NCBI GenBank assembly: GCA_905221615.1
Contig: CAJNDT010003535.1
Coordinates: forward strand, 560,001 to 624,000
DNA: 64,000 nucleotides
Reading direction: 5' to 3'
DNA from: Symbiodinium sp. CCMP2592
Lineage: Eukaryota > Sar > Dinophyceae > Suessiales > Symbiodiniaceae
The first letter of the stretch is position 1; every line of letters starts with the position of its first letter. The translations under genes and the position numbers were made by a program. This document shows, one piece after another, positions 30,050-41,148 of this stretch. The notes under the pieces were generated by a model. The model was not told the origin of the DNA and searched no databases. It saw nothing but the letters and a program-made list of their open reading frames with translations.

Positions 30050-30198
30050 CTACTCTTGCTCCTGCTACCAAGGTGTACTATCTGTGCTGCTCATGCACAC
30101 ATCCTGGAGAACTCTGCCTCTTCATCACGTTCTATGTCCTGATGCGCCCGGGACGAAGCCCTGAGCCCGCAACCTCAAGCAAACGGTTTAGGACTTAG
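30050..30198 (+). pseudogene. Host open frame, 3' part, broken by copia insertion
   Basis: In the frame continued from 19933 it reads TLAPATKVYYLCCSCTHPGE then LCLFITFYVLMRPGRSPEP. The end of the frame runs into TTTAGG repeats, so the true exon end may be a splice site near 30175. 30200-30560 has no supported feature. Confidence 0.5.
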
Positions 30199-30567
30199 GG
30201 TTTAGGGTTCCTTACAGCCCGAAACTTGACTCGTTGTCAGACTTGCTTGGCTAGAGTTTTGCTGTTGTGTGTGGGTGTGTCAGACACTGTTGTGTGTTTG
30301 TGTTTCACTGGATCCAGATTGAAAGCTGCTTCGTCTTTACAATGTCGCGTACATAATATAGCAAGTGTAGTACTGATTATTGATTCAGGCTGTAGGGCTT
30401 TTTGCTTTGAAAGGTACGTCTATGTGGGGTAGACAAACTGTACCATGGTGGGAACAGGCTGTGTGCACGTCAAGGAAAGCCCAACATAGGTAGATAACCC
30501 CCTAACTTCCCTAAACCCTGAACCCTATACCCCTAAATCCCCTAAACCCTGGAACCCCTAACCCCTG

Positions 30568-30627
30568 CAGGTTCGTCTGGCTCATTGCCGCGGAAGTTCT
30601 TATCTTCGTATTCCTCTTCCCAGGCCG
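30568..30627 (+). CDS. Exon-like hydrophobic segment
   Basis: After CCCTGCAG, frame FVWLIAAEVLIFVFLFP would be a transmembrane helix. A GC-type donor (CCCAG|GCCGCC) follows, seven bases before a family-B element. Other membrane-like segments (31236-31311, WAAVTYGVHEEGSFAGAIGA) lie downstream on the same strand. Confidence 0.35.
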
Positions 30628-30633
30628 CCAAGA

Positions 30634-30722
30634 TTCCAATATCCTTGAATTAAGAAATATACCCGAAGTATTATTAGGGGTCCTACTATAATTTAACGTA
30701 TATTCCTCAATTAAGGGATATT
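30634..30722. mobile_element. Family-B inverted-repeat element (B3)
   Basis: GATTCCAATATCCTTGAATT and AATTAAGGGATATTAGAC arms. The 70-codon frame just after it (30730-30939) is built from GAAGCCCTTA-like repeats and is not credited. Confidence 0.75.
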
Positions 30723-31109
30723 AGACTAAATGAAAACCTTACAGAATCCCGAAAAGAAGCCCTTCATGAAGCCCGCAAAGACCTCGGAGGAAGCCCTTAA
30801 CGAAACCATGAAGGAAGCCCTTACCCTAAGGCTCAAAATAGCCCAAAAGCCTTATATAACATGTTCTTTGGGCCCAAAAGCCTTAAAATATGAGTCCTTT
30901 GAGGCCTACCTTAACTCTGAATATCCCAAGGACTTCTAGAAGGAAATCATAATGAGGAGCCCTAAAACGGCAGGTTCTTCAGGGTTAGGTAAGGTACCCT
31001 AAACCCTAACCCTAAAACGCGGGCACCTTATGCCAGATTGGGGCCCCAACAGCCTGTGGGGAGCTCTTCGGTTCCCTGAGTCTCGTCATGGCTTGAGCTT
31101 TAGGGCCTT

Positions 31110-31200
31110 TAGGGTTTGGGGTTTAGGGTTTGGGGTTTAGGCTTTGGGGTTTAGGGTTTGGGGTTTAGGGTTTGGGGTTTAGGGTTCAGGGTTTCGGAGT
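31110..31200. repeat. (TTTGGGGTTTAGGG)n tandem tract
   Basis: Six 14-base units alternating TTTGGGG and TTTAGGG. Similar T/G tracts fill 31310-31430. Confidence 0.85.
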
Positions 31201-31235
31201 TTTGGTTCAGGGTGTAGGATTTGTTTTCTTATAGC

Positions 31236-31311
31236 CTCGGAGTCTGGGCTGCTGTGACTTACGGCGTGCATGAGGAGGGTTCCTTTGCAGGCGCCATAGG
31301 TGCTTTGAGGG
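31236..31311 (+). CDS. Exon-like segment, possibly membrane protein
   Basis: After TTCTTATAG the frame reads LGVWAAVTYGVHEEGSFAGA then IGALRG before a GTGG donor. Another candidate (31573-31625, after GTGTCAG) reads FLGRAAWGEYFEFPTYR. They may belong with the gene ending at 33053, but phase was not proved. Confidence 0.33.
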
Positions 31312-32131
31312 GTGGTTTAGGGTTTAGTGTCTTTGGGGTTTGCAGTGTTTAGGGTTTTAGTGTTTTAGGGTTTAGTGTCTTTAGGGTTTTTAGTGTTTAG
31401 GGTTTTAGGGTTTTAGGGTTTTAGGCCGTTTTGATCGTATCAGGTTTCAGTTCGGGGTTCTCATCAGGTTTCCCTGAATGTAGGGGTTCCAGCAAGACTT
31501 CCTTCAAGGATTTCGGAATCAGGTTTCCTTTAAGGATTTCCTGCAATGCTTCCTTCCAGGGTTTTGTGTCAGTTTTCTCGGGCGTGCCGCTTGGGGAGAG
31601 TACTTTGAATTCCCGACGTATCGCCTAAATCCTACAAAGACCCTACATCCTACGCCCTGGATCAACACCGAAATCCCTAATCCCTCCCACCAGACCCTAT
31701 GCATCCTAAACCGATAGGGGGGATTAAATGTTTAGCCAGCACATATCACTTTAATTCGTCAGGCTTGTAGGTGTGTACGATGTTTGTGTGTATGTATATA
31801 TGTATATGAAAATATGTAGGCATGTATGCAAGTAAGTAGGTGTGTGTACCCACACGTGCACAGCATTGTCAACATTACAGAGGAAGTCTAGACTATTTTG
31901 CTAGCTTCAAGAAATGCCAATGTTTAAAGATCGCTGCGTCTTATCACATTATTAACAGACGATTTAGTATTATTTCTGCTTTGACCATCCTTCTCCTTAT
32001 TACCGTAATCATTTTCAGCATTGTTGACCCTTGCTACTATTATTCATATTGCTGCTCGGCGCTAGGCGTGACAGAACCTACTGCTCTGATGATTTCTCAT
32101 TTTTTGTCGTTACGGCCCAGCTGTTACTTAG

Positions 32132-32249
32132 GAGACTCCAATATCCCTTAATTCAGGAATATACCTGAAGTCGTAGTATCCCTTACAGGGTCCCTGAAAG
32201 GAACCCTAACCCTAGGTATATTCCTTCATTAAGGGATTGTGGAGTCTCT
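32132..32249. mobile_element. Family-B inverted-repeat element (B4)
   Basis: GAGACTCCAATATCCCTTAA and TTAAGGGATTGTGGAGTCTC arms. The right end is ten bases from an AG acceptor. Confidence 0.88.
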
Positions 32250-32259
32250 GGGTACCCAG

Positions 32260-33053
32260 GAGACTTTGGAGGGCCTCACCGTCTCTCAGGCGCGAATCTC
32301 TGTAAAAGGCGTCGTATAAGGGATCTACAAAAAGAAGGTTCTATACTATAAAGGGATCTTTCAAAGCGGTCGTCTATGGTCTAATAAGAGGGTTCTATAG
32401 TATTATGGGATCCTTTAAACGGGTCCTATTTTATAAAGGGATCCTTCAAAGGGGTCTTATAAGGGATCTGTAACAAGAGGGTTCTATAGTATCCTTTGCC
32501 ATCGTTGGGTGACATTTTACATATTATGGGTACCTAAACCCAATGAGGAATAAAAACTGTACGTTTTCATTCCTATCCCAACCATGAACAAGCATAGGGG
32601 CCTTGGCAGTTAGAATACGTAAAAAGTGGGGGCTCGGCTCTGAACCGCCACTGTTCAGGGTGAGCTTGAGCGGGTCTTTAGGGTTTACCTGGACCCCAAA
32701 AGTATGTAGAATTATAGCCTTTTTTCGGTTTTGGGCCATTATTTTACTTACTTTTGGGGGTCTAGGCAGGGGTCAGGGTTTAGTTATCTAAGTTTGGAAT
32801 CCCTGTTGGGGTTCTTTTTTATAAGGGTTGCCGTAACATTTTGGGAAACCCTAAGAAGGCACTCTACTTCGGAGAACCCACAAAGTACCCCCATAGAAAC
32901 CCTATATAGGTCCCTTTAAATCTAAGGAACACCCTCAAACCCTAAACCCTACCCTGAACCGCCCATAATCATATGTAGCCTTGACCAGTACTCCTCCATG
33001 GATGGCTTCCCGGAGATGCCGGTGCCGGGGTTCTTCAACGCGCGCCTCAACTG
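32260..33053 (+). CDS. 3' end of a multi-exon gene (three exons)
   Basis: Exons 32260-32301, 32610-32659 and 32979-33053. All junctions are GT-AG (GTAAAA..GGCAG and GTGAGC..GTAG), and the phases (0, then 2/1) fit, giving ETLEGLTVSQARIS, LEYVKSGGSALNRHCSG and LDQYSSMDGFPEMPVPGFF then NARLN-TGA. The first intron contains tandem degenerate repeats (AAGGGATCC units, 32330-32500). The upstream part is not defined; candidates lie at 30.5-31.6 kb. No family recognised. Confidence 0.55.
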
Positions 33054-33407
33054 AAGGTTTTGGCTTACTCGAGTAGTTTTGTATTTGTATAGGGTTTAGG
33101 GCTTAGTTGAACAGCTTTGCGTTTAGGGGTCAGGGCTTACTCAAGTAGATTTGTTTTAGGGTTTAGGGTCAGGGTTTCTGCTCTACTCGTTTTGCAGTCT
33201 AGGGTGTAGGATACTACTGTACAGGATTTCTGCGTTAGGCCGTAGGCTTAGGCTTGGGGTCTATGTGGTCGACGGAGTCGAAGTGAAGTTCCAAATCTGC
33301 GAAGGATCGTGAAAACCCTGTCTCGGCAGTCGGCCCATCATGGCCATGACAGCCAAACTGGGTTTCTTCAAGAATAGAAGTCCAGTTTGGCGATGGTGTG
33401 AGATACT

Positions 33408-33506
33408 GTTGATGATATAAATCCTGCATTACCTTAAGGACCCTAAACTATGGGAATTATGGTATATTCCTTATTATGGGTCATGCAGGATTTATATCAT
33501 CAACCG
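33408..33506. mobile_element. Family-F inverted-repeat element (F1)
   Basis: GTTGATGATATAAATCCTGC at the left, GCAGGATTTATATCATCAAC at the right. On the plus strand the ends give GT and CGTAG. Both flanking strands have short open frames (minus 33400-33270 reads LEETQFGCHGHDGPTAETGF). Confidence 0.92.
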
Positions 33507-34116
33507 TAGCTCTATACTGTGTAGGGCCTGTAGTAGGGTCCCAGATGGTCCAGAGCATCCACGGATCTCGGTGAGGAATCTTCCGGGTTCAGGGGTCTTC
33601 GGGTTTCGGGTTCGGAGGTGCCAGTATATCTACGGCGCAGTTTGAGGTACTTGCTGTTAAAAGTTCAAGCAATGTAGCCGAGCATTGGTATTGGTATTGC
33701 GTTATGACAGGGGCCGTCATGCGGGACAGTCCTCAACATGTGCTTTAGGTGAGGACTGATAGCTTGAGACAACCGCCGAGTCCGAAGCATGTCGCACTTC
33801 TTGAGGAACCATAAACCCGCAACCCCAAACCCTAAACCCAAAAAGGCATCTCCATGTCCCTTTGTTTTCGCGCTCGGGACTCTTGTAGCGGTCGAACTAC
33901 GCATCATCAAGCCTTTGTGTTCAGAGAGCTACTGGCCATACTCCATCAGGCACTCTAATGAAGATGAGTGCTCTTGATGCTTTTCAAGCTACATGCCTGT
34001 TAATACTTGTTGTCGTTACAAGAAGAATTAGGCCACTGGCCTTGACAACCAGCACTGCTGTCTTAGCTGTCCCCTCGTCCGATCCAGCTAACTCATAGTC
34101 TCTGTTCCCGTGCTTC

Positions 34117-34222
34117 CTCTAAGGGTCCATGTACCTATATAGCATGTTCACGGGCCTTAAAATAGTCCCTATATATATATATACACTATATTAGATTATA
34201 TTATATATAGGTACTTTAGGGC
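34117..34222. mobile_element. Family-E inverted-repeat element
   Basis: CTAAGGGTCCATGTACCTAT left arm, with a TATA-rich hairpin in the core. Confidence 0.6.
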
Positions 34223-34897
34223 CAGTATATGTTCTGTCTGACAGAGACAACCAATGCAAGACACCACATGAGGGCTCCAGCCTGGGTCAAGCTGGTCCAG
34301 TTCTTGATCTTCGTGGCTGAGGCACACTCAGGGCTTCGAATTTTTGGGCTGGGTATTAGGGTTTCGGCTTTGGGGTTTATTGTGGGGATCGTGGATAAGA
34401 GAATCCATGGGGACGGGAGAAGGTTCGCCTGGAATGCATCGGTTTCAGGATTTCGGGGTCCACAAATTAACTCAGGCCCGGGTATTTGGATTTTTGGGGC
34501 TTCGGGCCTGCTGAAACTGAGGGCTTTGGCGTGTGTGTTGTAGGGTTTAGGACATGGATGTGATACGGTTTTAGTGTTTATGGGATTTAGGGTTTATTAT
34601 ACGTAGGGTCTGTTAAAGCTGCTAAAGGGGATTGGGTTTAGGAGTTATAGGTTGGTTTTAGGCGAGAGCCCATAGGGTTACGGTTTATAGGGTTTTTATG
34701 TAATATCGGGACCTTAAGAATTGCATGTTTCTGTTTTGGGGGTTCCTGTTTAAATTTATAGTGTCAATGGGCCCTAAAACCCTGTTCTAATAATAAAGGC
34801 CCCTACATTAGGGTCGATGTGCTTTTGGGTTTGGGGCCTTGGGATTTGGATTCAAGGACTCGGCAAGTGGAGCTTCAAAGGGGGAAGGAGCAGATCC

Positions 34898-34998
34898 TGT
34901 GGTCTCCAGTGTAGTTCCTTGTTTTGGTTTAACTTATGACTGTACATAATTAGGATCCTATAAGGTAACACCAAAAGGAAGTACAATGGAGATTGTAG
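34898..34998. mobile_element. Family-D inverted-repeat element (D2)
   Basis: GGTCTCCAGTGTAGTTCC and GGAAGTACAATGGAGATTG arms. Upstream sequence (34855-34893) is weakly protein-like. 33510-34900 otherwise shows no firm gene. Confidence 0.8.
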
Positions 34999-35550
34999 GA
35001 TGTTTCAATCATAACTGACCTTCCTTAGACGTTTAGGGTTTCAGGGCCTTACGGACTTTCGATTGCAGCAGATTTAGGTCAAGGTTAGGTTAGTTTTCGG
35101 GAGACAGCAAAGTTGAACCAGATTCAGGTGTACATCCTGTGCTATGTCCTGCGTGCCCATGTGTCTCAGCAGCAATGCTGAAAGGAGCGGAGCCCCAAAG
35201 CAGCAAGCTCGAGGCTTAAGTTATAACCTCAAGCAGCCAATTATCGGGACATGCTGAGATGTTCCCGTTGTTGCTAGCATCATGCCATCTGTCTATGTAT
35301 AATTATCACCACCATCTTCCTGTGTGACTGACTGCAACTGCAGGCCTAACGATAGACCGCATCTCGATCGACCCATGGTTGGGACTCGCAATATTCTTGG
35401 AAAGCCTTAAAGACAAAGGCGTGGGCCCCAAAGGACCTTGTTTTGGGTAATGATTTTTCTGAGATGACAGTTAAATACAATTACCCCAAACCTCGTTCTA
35501 AGTATGGCACCTACACTGTCCTAAACCACATCTACAGTCGGGACTTCTAG

Positions 35551-35640
35551 ACGGGTGGTTGTCAAAACTAGGGTTCCTATAGGGCGTAGAGTCGTATAGG
35601 GCTCCCCAAAGGGCCATGATTTTGACAGTTTCCCCTGATG
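35551..35640. mobile_element. Family-G inverted-repeat element (G1)
   Basis: GGTTGTCAAAACTAGGGT and CATGATTTTGACAGTT arms. Confidence 0.65.
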
Positions 35641-35865
35641 GGTCTTCCAAGTTCAATACCTGTGGCCCCCAAAACCCTCCCCTTGGACAGAAATCGATGT
35701 TTGTGTGTATATATATAGATATATACATGAACCACCCAAAGGGGTCCTGTGTACGGTTTTGGGGAAGACTTCCCCAAATCATAATACAAGTAGCAATTCC
35801 TAACATAGACACCCTACATTCTACTATATAGCTACTTTGGACCCTTTGGGCCATAGTTAGGAATC

Positions 35866-35896
<31 letters not shown>

Positions 35897-35898
35897 TT
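35866..35898. repeat. (AT)n microsatellite
   Basis: Alternating AT for about 30 bases, possibly inside another family-E-like palindrome (35825-35930). 35000-35500 and 35930-36460 contain TTTAGGG tracts and no firm gene. Confidence 0.9.
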
Positions 35899-36466
35899 GG
35901 GGGGAACCATAATTAGGAATCCTTCAAAGGTAGGTTTTGTCGGCTGGTCAGACCTACACGACGAGGGCTCAAGGGTCAGGGTTTTGGAAGGGAGATCCGA
36001 GATGAATCCCGAGGTTGCGACTTGGGGGCCGAATGCAGGGGCCTGGTTTTAGGGTTTAGGGCTTTAGGGTTTTAGGGTTTAGGGTTTAGGGTTTTAGGGT
36101 TTAGGGTTTTAGGGTTTTGGGGTTTAGGGCTTTGGGTGGTTTAGGGCCCTAAACCCTGAACCGCTTTAAGCTTTCTGTGGGAGATGACTGTCTTAAAGTA
36201 TGCGTACCATCAAGGGATACTACTGACACTTCCAACCACAATTTTCAGGCCAGTATTATCGGACCCTAACCCCCGAACCCTGAACCTCTGAACCCGAAAT
36301 CCCAAATTAGATTTATCAGAGGGGAAGGGCAGCAGCAAGAAAAGAGCCCGCCAATTCTTACATGAACAGAAACTAAACCCTAAACCCTAAACCCTAAACT
36401 CCAGAACATAATATCCGCGGGCTCGGAACCCAAGAGCCCCCAATGTCTGTAAGTTACAACCCTAGG

Positions 36467-36560
36467 GCTCCATGTACCCATATAGTATATACTTATGCCT
36501 TAAAGTACCTATATAGGGACCCCTTGGAGGCTTAAGTATCTACTATAAAGGTACATGGAG
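36467..36560. mobile_element. Family-E inverted-repeat element
   Basis: GGGCTCCATGTACCCATATA and GGTACATGGAGCCTTTGGG arms. Confidence 0.85.
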
Positions 36561-36599
36561 CCTTTGGGAAAGCCTTATAGACCCTAGAAGCCTAATCCC

Positions 36600-36693
36600 A
36601 GGCATCGAAGCTCGACGATTGCCGCAAGCCGCGCAGCATGCAATCGGCAGACTGGTCCTAGGTATGTTGATTGCTGTTTCCGGAATATACCTA
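36600..36693 (+). CDS. Exon-like segment with hydrophobic stretch
   Basis: After TCCCAG one frame reads IEARRLPQAAQHAIGRLVLG then MLIAVSG, directly before family-D element D3. After D3 a second segment (36835-36931) reads QHWPHGNSRTNRVVDPLSRH then VMTTIFLPFRDMLG. Together they are faintly like a helix plus loop of a cation antiporter, a weak guess. Confidence 0.3.
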
Positions 36694-36694
36694 T

Positions 36695-36807
36695 AGTCTC
36701 CATGGTAGTTCCGTTTTTTGGTTAACCAGCTTTATGGTTAGGAAGTTAGGATCCTATAATAGACTTGTTGGCTAACATAAAAAGAGGAACTGCAATGGAG
36801 ACTATAG
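36695..36807. mobile_element. Family-D inverted-repeat element (D3)
   Basis: CCTATAGTCTCCATGGTAGT and CTGCAATGGAGACTATAGG ends. Confidence 0.9.
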
Positions 36808-37057
36808 GTACGGCACTTCCTGGCATCTCCTAAGCAGCATTGGCCCCACGGGAATTCCAGAACGAACCGCGTGGTGGACCCTTTGTCAAGACATGTCATG
36901 ACCACCATCTTTCTTCCCTTCCGGGACATGCTAGGGAGTTCATAATCATGTGAGTCGTAGTTTGGGGTCCCAGGCTGTTCGTCCGAAGGATTGCTTGCTT
37001 TGTCAGGCCTTGCATGGGTGTGAAGGATACTGAAGTCTGTCTGTCAGCATAGGCGAT

Positions 37058-38929
37058 ATGCGCAGCTCAATCCGGAACCGCAGGTTTTTCATATCAGACG
37101 CTGCTTTGTCTTCAGTGCCACATACGATGTCTCTCGGAGCTTCTTTTCCGGATTGCCATCTGGATACGGTGCGGGCGCGTCTGGTGCCAACTGACACAGA
37201 GATACAGGCCGCCCAGCACGTGATAGATCACCTGAAGGACAGGATCCAAGCCTGCATTCTGCCGGAGAAAACTTATGTTGGTGGGTCTTTCAGGAAGAAG
37301 ACATGCCTTGCTCGCGACTTCGACGTGGACATGCTTGTGTTCCTTCAGGACTTCAGTGACACTGCCGTTGAGACGTGCAAAGCAAGCTTGCAGCATGCCT
37401 TGCAAGGGTCGCAGCATCGAGTGGTCAAAGTCGGCAAGCACATTCTGAAGCTCCATTACGCGATGGACTTTAGTGGCTGCAGCCTTCTTCCGGTGGATGT
37501 CTCATTTACGGGATCTCCAGCATTGAGTGCGAAGGAGGGGTTCCTGAAACTACCGGACACACCGGTATAACGACTCATACTGAGGGTTCGCAAATCATTT
37601 GGTCCTTGCATGGGGGCTTCCATGCAGCATCAGATATCAGTCCATTGCGTTATCAGCAGAGGCGAAGGTTTTCAAGATCCCCGACCAAATGAAGCTTTCA
37701 CTTCCATGTAGAGAATCCCTGCCGTTCGCAAGCCAAAGCCATAACCACTGCATTTAAGTGCTTCGAAGAGGACTGCACCCTGTGCATTGAGCCCGATGCA
37801 AGCCTTCACAGTATTGTGCCGTGTTGCAGAGGGGCCATAACGAGGGCAGCGTTTAGAAGCCTTTTGTCAACGAGGTCCCATGCTATTGAGTTTCCCGCAT
37901 TGTCTGATTTCCAACTTCCAGATATTTCGGTTGAAGCCAAAAAGGAATGAGACCGCGAGACTGTGGTAGAACTCTAGCCGAGCCGTACTTTGCCAGGACT
38001 CATCAGCACACCAGCCCATTTCTCTTGCGGCGAGGGCATTCCATTCTCCAAGCAACGACGATGCAGTTATTCGGCATTTGGACCAGCATGCAGGTCTTCA
38101 TGTACGCGAGCTCATCATATATACAAAGCACTGGAGGAAGTCGCTTGATGATAAGTCGCTGACGTGGCTCAAATCAGCGCACATCGAGCTTGCGTGTCTT
38201 CAAGCAGTCAGAGATGTGGCTCCGGGTCAGGGATTTCAAATCACCTTTGGCCGCGTATTGACTTTGATTTCTCGTGGTCTGGAAAACTCCGACTTGCCGC
38301 AGGCGCTGACTGTCAAGGATTCCTACATGGATATCCCTGATAAGGCGGTTGAAGCCGTGAAGGTTCATGCAAAAAAGGCCTTGAGCAAGATGGGTTTGAA
38401 GGTCAAGGAGGGTGAGGCCTTCCTGTTTATGAAGCCATCGGAAATCCGCTTCACACAAGCCAAGTGCAGCCCGAACTTCAGAAACGGATCCCCTATTTCA
38501 GAGACGTACCGGCAGCTTGCAGATGGCTCCATCGAAAAACGTGATGTGGAAATGCTCCGGGTGGTAGAATGCAACCGCGATGGCAACATGTATAGTGTGG
38601 ACAATCGGCGCTTGGCCGTCTTCAGATTGCTGGAGCAGAGTGGACATGCGAAGGTCGTGAAAGTCAGGGTCCTTGCCCGCAGCGAGCTTCATGAGGGTGA
38701 GTGGAAGAAAAAGTTTAGCACTGCCACAGATGGCCATAGCATAACAATATCTGGGCCTCAAGGCTGGACTGTGGGCATTCACAAGGAGGAGACCTCGTAT
38801 CCTCTGGACTCTTGTGCGCCCGCAGGCCGTGATGATCACCGTGTTCATGACCTGTCTGTTCTGGATTCCGATGATGATGGAGAGGGAGTGCCCGCGACCA
38901 AAAAGAGAAAAGTCGACCAGGATAATTGA
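37058..38929 (+). CDS. OAS/cGAS-like nucleotidyltransferase with DNRRL domain
   Basis: Two exons, 37058-37564 and 37997-38929, joined by a GT-AG intron of 432 bases in phase 0, give 479 residues. Residues 73-95 (TYVGGSFRKKTCLARDFDVD, then MLVFL) match the GS-x(10-12)-DxD signature of nucleotidyltransferases. The third acidic residue is in PVDVSF (D147). Exon 2 begins with a helical region whose RELIIYTKHWRKSL resembles the OAS C-domain KNLIRLVKHW segment, so the catalytic core is probably complete. Such enzymes make oligonucleotide or cyclic-dinucleotide signals. Residues about 290-400 form a second domain with IRFTQ and YSVDNRRLAVFR (DNRRL at 371-375), a motif I associate tentatively with ParB/sulfiredoxin-like folds. 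The tail is acidic (DSDDDGEG) and ends TKKRKVDQDN, like a classical nuclear-localisation signal. ATG 37058 was chosen; ATG 37127 is an alternative. The intron has a further open stretch (37710-37948) that could be an alternative exon. Confidence 0.8.
37565..37996 (+). other. Intron of the nucleotidyltransferase gene
   Basis: Donor GTATAA after CCG, acceptor TTTGCCAG before GAC. Joining restores OAS-like spacing between VDVSF and the KHW segment. It carries no recognised inverted-repeat element, unlike most other introns here. Confidence 0.7.
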
Positions 38930-41140
38930 GACATACCTGAGGGGTACATGACCAGCTGGGAGCTTTGTGCCATGTGGGGTATGGGCCATCTCACAGAAGC
39001 ACAGGCAGATGATATGTGGGACATTTTGGCCGGTTGCTCCTCGGATTGAGCTCCTGGTGAGGATCACCTGGCGGATGGTGGGGCAGTGGGAAATGTCACG
39101 CATTGGTGCGACCCTTCTTGTTTGTACCAGAGCCGGAGGAGAAGAAAGGTCCGAGTGAGGCGGCGGTACCACTTGTTGACTCCAACACTCCGATCAGCAT
39201 CATTGCAAACATCTGACTGTGGTCTTGGTTGCTGCCACTAGCTATATACACGCCGTTATCAAGAAGAAAGCTGATGCTGCTTCTGCTGCTGCCTCGCTCT
39301 TCGTGCAGTCTCGCTTCTGCTGATTCTACTGGCACTGTCAAGCTTCCTCCTGTTGCACCAACTCCTGCCTTTAAGTAGCAGTGACATTGTCATGCCGTAA
39401 GATGGTTTCTGGTCATATAAACCCTGCCCTAATCATCCTACTCCCTAGACCCTTAACCCTATAACCCTAATCCCTAAACCGTACTAGGGGGTGGGGGGGC
39501 GGGGGGGTGCCAGGTTTCCTGTTAGAGGCTCTCGGCTATGCGTGCAGCAAGGATGTCTACGAGTCTGGGGAGAGGGCAGCCTTTTTGCCCTTAGCTGAAA
39601 GCTTTGGCTTTCAGTTTTTTTAAGCGTGAATGATTGGGCTTGGGGCCTGGGGTTAAATGTGTATAGATTCAGTGGCAAGCTTGCAATTGGGAGGTTGGAG
39701 CAATGATAATGCCAAAACAGGTTGGATTGTGGGAACTTGACTGGCTGGCAGGATACCTTCAATCTTCTAGATCAAGCCTGCCTACTCAGCTAGACCCTTT
39801 AACTGAGCTGACCGTCCTCCATTCAGGTTCTGGTATCGCAAGTACCAGCGCATCTCTCGACACGGAATGGAGATTTGGACCGCAATAGCCATTCAAAGTG
39901 CTTGTGCATGACTTGCAGCAGAAGGAGCATGATTGCGTCAGCAGTCGTGTGAGGTTCCTTCGCCGCTTTCTTTATTTCGTGTGTCACGTGCTCATGATAG
40001 CAGGACAATACAGTCGGTTCGAAATCATTACAACTCCTTGCGCAGAGTGTCAAATCCTTGACCACGTCAGTATTGGTTCACTGTCAACACTGGTCCATGC
40101 TACTACTATTATTCTGACTTCTGCTGCGGTGGTTCAGTTTATTTTGAAGTACAAATAAAGATATGTACTGCGGACTGCTTGATGGTTGCCATAACGCTCG
40201 GCGTCCAAGCATACATGCTTGTTTACGTTTAGGACCGTAGGGGTACGTAAAATACGCAAACACGCACACAAGCGCATGCAAGCATATGCTTTTTGGCACA
40301 TGCCTGTGCGTGCATGTGCCGGTGACGTGGGGTATTCATGAATGAGGAAGTCTCAGCACGCCAGTATGTAGTTAATTGCCATATATCAACATGCAATTAC
40401 CTTTCTTTGTTGTCGTGACCCCTAAGGGTTCCTTCAAGGGCCGGGTAGTAACCTACATGTTGGTATATAAGTGGAGCCCTCGGGTCAGTTTCGAGGCTTT
40501 TGGGTGCATCCAACATGCAGCGAGTTGCTTCGAAAGACTTGACTGGTTTAGGGTTCACGACTTTGGGTTTAGGATTTGGGGTTTCGGGTTTTTGGCTTTG
40601 GGTTTTGGATTTGTGGTTTAGGGTTTAGGGTTTATAGCGGTTGGGGTTTAGGGCTCTGCGTTTAGGATTTGGCATTTAGGGCGTTTAGGATTTGGGATGA
40701 TTTGGGGCTTAGGGTGTAGAGTTCTGCCCTGACTTATAAGGCGTAGGTCGCGATCCTCAATTTTACGGCTACCCAAGCCATTCTCGCTGAGCCATCGTTC
40801 TTCTATTGGGCGACCGTTCCGGCTCGAATCCCCGTGCACACAGAGTTACTCATCGAATCTGATGTATTACAGGCCGCAGAGAAACATAAATCCAAGCCCC
40901 AAGCCCTGAACCTGAAGTCCACATACACTGAGCCACACTTCGTCCAAACCCCCCTAAAGGGCCCCTAACTTTTAATACTGAACGCTGACCTTTAACCCAG
41001 ACCCTGCGACTTGAACTCGTGAATTTGAACCCTATAAGCCCCCCGGAACCTTAAAGCCTTCAACCTTGGACTATAACCGTAAGCCACATGCCTAAACCAT
41101 CCTAAACCCCAAGCCGCAGCACAAGCCCTGTAATCCCTAC
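38930..41140. other. Stretch without a firm gene
   Basis: Contains TTTAGGG and CCCTAAA tracts (39420-39480, 40550-40720) and weak open frames: 39823-40065 minus (VLSCYHEHVTHEIKKAAKEP) and 40394-40560 plus (MQLPFFVVVTPKGSFKGRVV). None has supporting junctions on both sides. Confidence 0.5.
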
Positions 41141-41148
41141 GAGTCTAG

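Noticed and set aside
30730-30939. Lys/Glu-rich 69-codon frame
   Set aside because: Built from GAAGCCCTTA-like internal repeats.
31840-32148. 103-codon frame with a transmembrane-like stretch
   Set aside because: AT-rich sequence unlike nearby exons, with no convincing junctions.
37710-37948. Open stretch inside the OAS-like gene intron as an extra exon
   Set aside because: No clean junction pair, and direct joining of the two exons already gives the expected family spacing; kept only as an alternative.
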